From: Oceaniglobus trochenteri
GTDB taxonomy: Bacteria > Pseudomonadota > Alphaproteobacteria > Rhodobacterales > Rhodobacteraceae
Assembly: GCF_020529025.1 (NCBI RefSeq)
Contig: NZ_JACNMM010000005.1
Location: 1 to 64,000, forward strand
Length of the DNA stretch: 64,000 nucleotides
Direction of reading: 5' to 3'
Shown here in pieces: positions 58,422 to 64,000 of this stretch (positions are counted from its first letter, which is position 1; the number at the start of each line of letters is the position of its first letter). The notes beneath the pieces were generated by a model. It had not been told where the DNA came from. It did not search any database and saw only the letters and a list, made by a program, of their open reading frames with translations. Position numbers and translations under genes: made by a program.

Positions 58422-60803
58422 TTATGCCCCGGCCTGCACCGCCTTTGCATCCCAGACATCGGCCATGTAGCCGCGGATCGTCCGGTCGGACGAGAACCAC
58501 CCCGACCGCGCCGTGTTCAGCAGCGCCATCCGCATCCAGTGCTCGCGGTCGCGGTAGGCGGCATCGACTTCGCGTTGGGCGCGCCAGTAGTCGGTGAAAT
58601 CGCTGGCCACGACAAAGTAATCGTGCCCGGCCAGGTTGTCGGTGATGGCATGGAACAGCGTCGGATCGTCCTTGCTGAATTCCCCGTCCGAGATCGCCTT
58701 GGCGGCGCGGGCCAGACGCGGATCGGCTGCAATCGCCTTGGCGGCGTGGTTCTCGACCTCGCGCCGGGCCACCACCTCTTCGGCGGTCATGCCAAAGAGG
58801 AAGAAGTTGTCGGCCCCCACATGTTCGCGGATTTCCACGTTGGCGCCATCCAGCGTGCCGACGGTCAGCGCGCCGTTCAGGGCGAATTTCATGTTGCCGG
58901 TGCCGCTGGCCTCCTTGCCGGCGGTCGAGATCTGTTCCGACAGGTCCGAGGCCGGGATAAGCCGTTCGGCCAGGGTGACGTTGTAGTTGGGCGGATAGAC
59001 CACCTTCAGCCACTTCGACGTGACCGGATCGGCATTGAGAACCTGCGCCACGTTGTTGATAAGATGGATGATCTGCTTGGCAAAGACATATCCCGGCGCC
59101 GCCTTGCCGCCAAAGATCTTCACCCGCGGCGTCCAGTCGCCGTTGGGGTTGTCGCGGATCTCCTGCCACAGGGCGATGGCTTCGAGGATGTTCAGGTGCT
59201 GGCGCTTGTATTCGTGGATGCGCTTGATCTGCACGTCGAACATGGCCTCGGGGTCGATGGCGATGCCCTGGGTTTCGGCGCACCAGTTGGACAGTTCGTC
59301 CTTGTTGGCCCGCTTGACGGCGGCGTAGTCAGCGACAAAGCCCGCGTCGTCCGCCAGCGGTTCCAGATTCTTCAACTGCTCAAGGTCATCGACCCAGCCT
59401 TCACCGATGGCCCCCGTGATCAGCCCCGAAAGCCCCGGATTGGCCGACAGCACCCAGCGGCGCGGAGTCACGCCGTTGGTCTGGTTCACGATCCGCTCGG
59501 GGTGCAGTTCGTGCAGTTCCTTGAACACGGTTTCCTTCATCAACCCGGTGTGCAGCGCGGCGACGCCATTCACCCTGTGGCCCATGATGAAGGAAAGTTC
59601 ACCCATCTTCACATCGCCATCCTCGACGATGGAAAAGCTGCGGTTCGGGCGCGCCGCCTGGTGCTGGGCGTCGATGCGTTCGATGATCTGCATGTGGCGC
59701 GGCAGTAGGTCGCCCATCAATCCCACGCTCCAACGCTCCAGCGCCTCGGGCAGCAGGGTGTGGTTGGTATAGCTCAGACAGTTGCGCGCCACGTCGATGG
59801 CGGTTTCCAACTCCATCCCGTTCTCGTCATGCAGCAGGCGGACAAGTTCGGGCCCCGCGATGGCGGGATGCGTATCGTTCAACTGAATCGCCACGCGGTT
59901 GGGCAGTTGGGTCAGGTCGTCGCATTCCGATTTGAACCGGCGCAGGATGTCGCGCAGGGAGGCGGCGGTAAAGAAGAACTCCTGCTTCAGGCGCAGACGC
60001 TTGCCCTCGGGCGTGGTGTCATCGGGATAAAGCACGCGGGAAATGGTGCGCGCCAGCGCCTCGGGCTCGGCCGCGCCATAGTAGTCGCCGGCGTTGAACC
60101 GGTCGAGATCGAACAGCTTGGTCGGCTTGGCCTCCCACAGGCGCAGGGTATTGGCCCAACGCCCCTTCCAGCCGACGATCGGCGTGTCGTGGGCCTTGGC
60201 GATCACGGTTTCTTCGGGCGTCCAGACCTGGCCCTGCACCTTGCCGCCGAACCCAATGGTATAGGCGGATTCCGGCCGCTCGAATTCCCAGGCGTGGGTC
60301 TGTTGAAGCCAGTCCTCGGGCGCCTCTTTCTGGCGGCCATCGTCAAAGCTCTGCTTGAACAGCCCGTGTTCATACCGGATGCCATAGCCATAGGCCGGAC
60401 ACCCGATGGTCGAGAGCGATTCAAGGAAACAGGCCGCCAACCGGCCCAGCCCGCCGTTGCCAAGGGCGGCGTCGGGTTCATCGGCCAGAACCGTCGGCAG
60501 GTCGACCCCGTAGGCGCGCAGGGCCGCGTCGGCCACATCCATCAGGCCCAGGTTCACCACAGCATCCTCAAGCAACCGCCCGATCAGGAATTCCATCGAC
60601 AGGTAATAAACACGCTTGTGCTGCCCGGCATAGGTGGCGCGGGTGCTGGCAAACCAGGGATCGACGATCCGGTCGCGCACGCTCAGCGACAGGGCGATAC
60701 GCCAGTCGGTGATCTGTGCATGGGCGGGGTCCTTGCCCAGCGAATAGGTCAGATGACGCGCGATGGCATCGGCAAAATCAGCGGATTTATCAGTGGCGGA
60801 CAA
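58422..60803 (-). CDS. glgP: Glycogen phosphorylase
   Basis: The 793-residue PLP enzyme releases glucose-1-phosphate from glycogen. The PLP Lys lies in EASGTGNMKFALNGALTVG, with DGANVEI following; YYLSMEFLIGRLLEDAV and RIHEYKRQHLN are typical. I chose TTG at 60803 (LSATDKSADFADA), preceded by AAGGA seven bases away; the longest open frame starts at 60968 but its first 50 or so residues look untranslated and overlap operator sites. It is the first gene of the glycogen operon. Two LacI-type palindromes upstream suggest sugar control. Confidence 0.96.
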   Translation of the reverse strand: MSATDKSADFADAIARHLTYSLGKDPAHAQITDWRIALSLSVRDRIVDPWFASTRATYAGQHKRVYYLSMEFLIGRLLEDAVVNLGLMDVADAALRAYGVDLPTVLADEPDAALGNGGLGRLAACFLESLSTIGCPAYGYGIRYEHGLFKQSFDDGRQKEAPEDWLQQTHAWEFERPESAYTIGFGGKVQGQVWTPEETVIAKAHDTPIVGWKGRWANTLRLWEAKPTKLFDLDRFNAGDYYGAAEPEALARTISRVLYPDDTTPEGKRLRLKQEFFFTAASLRDILRRFKSECDDLTQLPNRVAIQLNDTHPAIAGPELVRLLHDENGMELETAIDVARNCLSYTNHTLLPEALERWSVGLMGDLLPRHMQIIERIDAQHQAARPNRSFSIVEDGDVKMGELSFIMGHRVNGVAALHTGLMKETVFKELHELHPERIVNQTNGVTPRRWVLSANPGLSGLITGAIGEGWVDDLEQLKNLEPLADDAGFVADYAAVKRANKDELSNWCAETQGIAIDPEAMFDVQIKRIHEYKRQHLNILEAIALWQEIRDNPNGDWTPRVKIFGGKAAPGYVFAKQIIHLINNVAQVLNADPVTSKWLKVVYPPNYNVTLAERLIPASDLSEQISTAGKEASGTGNMKFALNGALTVGTLDGANVEIREHVGADNFFLFGMTAEEVVARREVENHAAKAIAADPRLARAAKAISDGEFSKDDPTLFHAITDNLAGHDYFVVASDFTDYWRAQREVDAAYRDREHWMRMALLNTARSGWFSSDRTIRGYMADVWDAKAVQAGA

Positions 60804-60838
60804 GTGGAATCCTTTCGAAGATCGGGGGCCGCGGCGCC

Positions 60839-60855
60839 TTGTTAGCGGTAACCGT
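60839..60855. promoter_or_regulatory. LacI-type operator candidate before glgP, like the edd site
   Basis: TTGTTAGCGGTAACCGT matches the edd site TTGTTAGCGCTAACCAT at 15 of 17 positions; the core GTTAGCGGTAAC differs from a perfect palindrome at one base pair. It is 36-52 bases upstream of the glgP start. Confidence 0.6.
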
Positions 60856-60886
60856 CGGTGTCTTGTTGTCGACTGGCGCGCATATC

Positions 60887-60898
60887 GCAAGCGCTTTG
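60887..60898. promoter_or_regulatory. AglR-like operator candidate before glgP
   Basis: GCAAGCGCTTTG matches the aglR site GAAAGCGCTTTG at 11 of 12 bases and holds the palindrome AAGCGCTT. It is about 84-95 bases upstream of the glgP start. This would let the alpha-glucoside regulator influence glycogen breakdown. Confidence 0.5.
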
Positions 60899-61013
60899 GC
60901 TTGAGGTTTTGCGCAGAATCCCGCCATGCGCAAGCCATCGCGCAGATTGCTGCAACGCGGCAACACATTCACCGCCCCCCCGCCTGCCGTGGGGCGGGCG
61001 CGCGGGGCCACGC

Positions 61014-61661
61014 TCAGCCCAGAATGGCCCCCAGCGCCTGGGCGACGGCCGCCTGTGTCGGGTCGATCACCGGCACACCCAGATCGGTTTGTAACTGCGC
61101 CCGGTGGCGCGCCATGCCCGCACAGCCCAGCACGATGACGTCGGCGCCATCGTCGATCAGGTGGTGACCGGCGGTCAGAAGGGTCAGGAAGGCGCCCTCG
61201 CCCCCGGCGGATTCGGCCACCGAAAGATCGACCGCCAGATCCCAGGAAATCCGCAGGCTGACCCCCATCCGCCGCATATAGGCGCGATGCCGCACGACCG
61301 AGGCTTGCGACAGCGAAATCACCCCCACCATGTCGCCCCGCCCCATGGCGGCCAGGATGCCGCTTTCCTGGATGCCAAAGACCGGCACCTTGGCCACTTC
61401 GCGGCAGGCGGCAAGCCCGGGGTCGGAATAGCAGGCGATGACGAAGGCCGCAGCATCGGGGCGCGATTGCACCAGCGCCACCAGCGGCTGCACCACCTGG
61501 TCGGATTGCACCTGGCTTTCGATGCCGAAGGGCCCCTCGGGCAGGGTCAGGCATTCGATCGGCGGGCCATCGGCAAACCGGAACCCATCAAGGGCGCGGT
61601 CCAGCCCTTCGGTGACGGCCCGGTTGGAATTGGGGTTGATGACGACGATCGGCCCGCTCAT
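61014..61661 (-). CDS. Asp/Glu (hydantoin) racemase-family protein
   Basis: The 215-residue protein belongs to the Asp/Glu/hydantoin racemase superfamily. The two catalytic cysteines are visible in FVIACYSDPGLAAC and VIVLGCAGMARH. The N-terminus VVINPNSNRAVTEGLD is typical of hydantoin racemases. ATG at 61661 overlaps the hydantoinase stop (ATGA), so the racemase is produced with its likely partner. It may racemise 5-substituted hydantoins before ring opening. The longest open frame to 62258 is rejected because it lies within the hydantoinase gene. Confidence 0.85.
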   Translation of the reverse strand: MSGPIVVINPNSNRAVTEGLDRALDGFRFADGPPIECLTLPEGPFGIESQVQSDQVVQPLVALVQSRPDAAAFVIACYSDPGLAACREVAKVPVFGIQESGILAAMGRGDMVGVISLSQASVVRHRAYMRRMGVSLRISWDLAVDLSVAESAGGEGAFLTLLTAGHHLIDDGADVIVLGCAGMARHRAQLQTDLGVPVIDPTQAAVAQALGAILG

Positions 61662-63112
61662 GGCGCGACCTTCACGCCGAAATTCGTGGCGGGGTCCAGT
61701 TCGGGAACGGTTGCGCCCGGATGGCCCGTCAGGTCGATCCTTTCGCGCGCCACGAAGCGCCCGTCGCCGGGGGTGGCGATCAGGCGGCCATCCTCGACCA
61801 CCCGACGCCCGCGGGTCAGCACGGTGGTGGGCCAACCGGTCAGCTTGCGCCCCTCGAAGGGGGTATAATCCATGTTGTCGTGTTGATCCTTCACCGTGAC
61901 GGTGCGGGTTTCCTGCGGGTTCCAGATGGCAATGTCGGCGTCCATCCCAATGGCGATGCTGCCTTTTTGCGGCAGGCCGTAGAGGCGCGCGGCGTTGCTG
62001 GCCGAGAGTGCCACGAACTGTTGCAGGGTGATCCGCCCCTTGTTCACCCCTTCGGAAAACAGCAGCGGCAGGCGCAGCCCGATTCCCGGCATTCCGTTGG
62101 CGATCTGGCCGAAATGCGCGTCCGTCCCCTTGGCCAGCTTGCCGGTATCGTCGAACCGGTAGGGCGAATGGTCGGACGACCAGAGGCTGAACGTGCCGCC
62201 CTGGATATGGCGCCAAAGCGCCTCTTGCGTGGCCGTGTCGCGTAGCGGGGGCGAGCACATGAACTTGGCCCCCTCCATCCCCGGGCGGTCCAGGTCGTCG
62301 CGGGTGAGGAACAGGTACTGCGGGCAGGTTTCGCCGAATATCTTTGCCCCCGCCAGCCGGGCGTCATGGACAAGCCCCGCGCCCTCGGGGGTTGAGACAT
62401 GGACGATCAGCAAGGGCGCATCCACCAGCCGCGCCAGGGAAATCGCGCGGTTGATCGCCTCGCTTTCCGCCAGGGCCGGGTGACTGGGCGCGTGATAGCG
62501 GGGCGCGGTATGGCCCGCCTCCAGCAACCGCCTGGTCATCCAGGCAATCATGCCGCTGTTTTCGGCATGCACCATGGTCAGCGCGCCATGGGTTTTCGCC
62601 ACGGTGAGGATGTCGAGGAATTGCGCATCGTCCACGCGCATCAGGTCATAGGTCATGAAGACCTTGAAACTGGTGATCCCCCGCGCAAAGGCTGCGGGCA
62701 GTTCATCGCGCAAGACGGTTTCGGTCGGGTCGGCCACGATCAGATGATAGGACCAGTCGATTACCGACGCGCCCATTGCCCGACTGTCGTAAAGATCCAG
62801 CGTTTCGGTCACGCCCTTGCCGCGATGCTGGGCCGCGAAGGGGATAAAGCAGGAATTGCCGCCGAAGGCCGCGCTGATGCTTCCCGAACGGTAATCGTCG
62901 CTGGTCATCCCTCCGGTGGCGCTTTCCTGGGCTATGTGGCAATGCGCCTCGATCCCGCCGGGCAGGACCAGCCTGCCCCCCGCGTCGATGCTGTCGGCGC
63001 CTTCCAACCCCTCGCCCAAGGCGGCGATGCGCCCGTCCGTGATGCCGATGTCGGCGCGGAAGGTATCGGCGGCGGTGGCAACGGTGCCCCCGGAGATGAC
63101 AAGATCGAACAT
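61658..63112 (-). CDS. Dihydropyrimidinase/hydantoinase-family amidohydrolase
   Basis: The 484-residue protein is an amidohydrolase of the hydantoinase/dihydropyrimidinase type. Metal and active-site positions: IEAHCHIAQES (HxH), the carbamylated Lys in ITSFKVFMTYD, HAENSGM, LLIVHVSTPEG, and the Asp in LWSSDHSPYRF. It opens hydantoin or dihydropyrimidine rings. The first motif has Glu-Ala before HCH where Asp is common in this position; this may simply mark a subfamily. ATG at 63112 overlaps the DapA-like stop by one base (TGATG), with GTG at 63115 as an alternative. No N-carbamoylase is in the window. Confidence 0.85.
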   Translation of the reverse strand: MFDLVISGGTVATAADTFRADIGITDGRIAALGEGLEGADSIDAGGRLVLPGGIEAHCHIAQESATGGMTSDDYRSGSISAAFGGNSCFIPFAAQHRGKGVTETLDLYDSRAMGASVIDWSYHLIVADPTETVLRDELPAAFARGITSFKVFMTYDLMRVDDAQFLDILTVAKTHGALTMVHAENSGMIAWMTRRLLEAGHTAPRYHAPSHPALAESEAINRAISLARLVDAPLLIVHVSTPEGAGLVHDARLAGAKIFGETCPQYLFLTRDDLDRPGMEGAKFMCSPPLRDTATQEALWRHIQGGTFSLWSSDHSPYRFDDTGKLAKGTDAHFGQIANGMPGIGLRLPLLFSEGVNKGRITLQQFVALSASNAARLYGLPQKGSIAIGMDADIAIWNPQETRTVTVKDQHDNMDYTPFEGRKLTGWPTTVLTRGRRVVEDGRLIATPGDGRFVARERIDLTGHPGATVPELDPATNFGVKVAP

Positions 63113-64000
63113 CACGAAAGCTCCGCCAGTCGTTTCTCAAGCCGCGTCATGAGGCGGGAAATCTCCTCGTGATCGCGCGGTGTCAGCGCCGGGCCGGGCG
63201 CGCGCACCTTGGCGCTGGCCAGCACGCCGCGCCGCCGAAGCACCTCTTTCCGGATGGCCAGCCCCAAGCCCAGCTGTTGTTCATAGCGCACCATGGGCAG
63301 ATAGGCATCGAACAGATCCTCGGCGCCGTCCACATCGCCCGCCTTGTGGCGCGCCACCACCTGCACCAGCATTTCGGGATAGGCAAAGCCCGTCATCGCC
63401 CCGTCGGCGCCGCGCTGCATCTCTTGCGGCAGGAACAGCGCCGAATTGCCCGTGAGGATCGACAGGCGCGGCACCTCGCCCACGCCGGTTTCCTCGCGCA
63501 CGCGGGACAGCTTGGTCAGCCCCGGCCAATCCTCGTGCTTCAGCATCACCACCTGGGGCAGGTTGCGCGCGATCCACAGGATGGTTTCCACCGACACCTG
63601 AACGCCGGTGGTCTGCGGATAATCCTGGAAACAGATCGGAATGTCATCGCCCAGCGTCGCAGCGACCGCCGCCATATAGCCCTGCACCTTCGCCTCGGTC
63701 ACAAGGCCCGGTTGCGGGGCGACCATGACACCGCCCGCCCCGGCCCCCATCACGGTTTTCGCCAGCCGCTCCATGTTGTTCAGCCCGGCCGCCGAAACGC
63801 CCACGATCACCGGCACCCGGCCCGCGACGCGGTCCAGAACATGGCGGGCGAAACGCTCGGCCTCGTCCGGAGCCATCTTCGGCGCTTCGCCCATGATGCC
63901 AAGGATGGTCATGCCCGAAACGCCGCTTTCAAGATAGAAATCCACCATCCGGTCGGTGCTGGCCAGGTCCAGCGCGCCCTTTTCGTCAAATGGCGTGGCG
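63112..64000 (-). CDS. DapA-family aldolase/lyase, partial (5' end outside the window)
   Basis: About 295 residues are visible; the frame stays open to the window edge and already shows ATPFDEKGALDLASTDRMVDF-like N-terminal features, so few residues are missing. It belongs to the dihydrodipicolinate synthase/N-acetylneuraminate lyase family: the catalytic Tyr in CFQDYPQTTGVQ, the Schiff-base Lys in VVMLKHEDWPGL and GVMVAPQPGLV are visible. It is unlikely to be the biosynthetic DapA because it is coupled to a hydantoinase and racemase and has a different GIMGEAPKM loop where DapA has GTTGE. The substrate is unknown. Confidence 0.8.
   Translation of the reverse strand, partial: ATPFDEKGALDLASTDRMVDFYLESGVSGMTILGIMGEAPKMAPDEAERFARHVLDRVAGRVPVIVGVSAAGLNNMERLAKTVMGAGAGGVMVAPQPGLVTEAKVQGYMAAVAATLGDDIPICFQDYPQTTGVQVSVETILWIARNLPQVVMLKHEDWPGLTKLSRVREETGVGEVPRLSILTGNSALFLPQEMQRGADGAMTGFAYPEMLVQVVARHKAGDVDGAEDLFDAYLPMVRYEQQLGLGLAIRKEVLRRRGVLASAKVRAPGPALTPRDHEEISRLMTRLEKRLAELS

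Overview
The window is high-GC DNA from an alphaproteobacterium, most likely a member of the Rhodobacteraceae (Roseobacter/Rhodobacter group). The evidence is gene content and local order: an RlmI-like RNA methyltransferase overlapping a PIN-domain gene, glnE next to a small conserved gene, recA next to cckA, guaB followed by an rsmB-like gene, and aglEFGAK beside a glycogen operon. An alphaproteobacterial SOS box (GTTC-N7-GTTC) and a CtrA-type box (TTAA-N7-TTAA) agree with this. No rRNA, tRNA or CRISPR array was seen.

Layout. 1-2351: decayed or unassigned DNA, then a PIN-domain/RNA-methyltransferase pair and a 48-residue protein. 2352-7500: the Entner-Doudoroff genes edd and eda, split by an oppositely oriented Slam-type outer-membrane protein and its predicted surface lipoprotein. 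7600-13300: glnE and household genes (ybaK-like, DUF2852, RDD, bpt). 13300-16184: ilvBN behind a transcription attenuator with an Ile-Val-Leu-Val leader peptide. 16185-21900: a gene-poor, decayed island with a disrupted GFA-family gene, an RTX protein and remnants of IS5-like and IS110-like transposases. 21900-28040: recA, cckA, an rsmB-like gene and guaB. 28200-35400: an HpaI-type aldolase, a DctB/DctD-like two-component pair and a TRAP transporter. 35400-46023: a small lipoprotein, the alpha-glucoside import operon aglEFGAK, and divergent aglR-bglA-glk. 46037-60803: one long minus-strand glycogen operon, glgP-glgB-glgC-glgA-glgX-malQ-pgm, ending in a glutamate-synthase-like gene. 61014-64000: a translationally coupled racemase-hydantoinase-DapA-like operon, cut by the window edge.

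How it fits together. Alpha-glucosides enter through AglEFGK, are hydrolysed by AglA, and the glucose is phosphorylated by Glk. BglA handles beta-glucosides. Pgm and the Glg enzymes interconvert glucose phosphates and glycogen, and Edd/Eda carry 6-phosphogluconate to pyruvate and glyceraldehyde-3-phosphate. Palindromes of LacI-operator type tie these parts together: one 17-base site is nearly identical before edd and glgP, and a CAAAGCGCTTTG-type site sits before aglE, aglR and, imperfectly, glgP.

The observations most worth following are the Slam/lipoprotein pair between edd and eda, the DctD-like regulator that lacks the GAFTGA loop, the ilv attenuator, the shared operators, and a 23-base imperfect inverted repeat before the DUF2852 gene. 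Starts were chosen from ribosome binding sites, signal peptides and overlaps, and often differ from the longest open frame.
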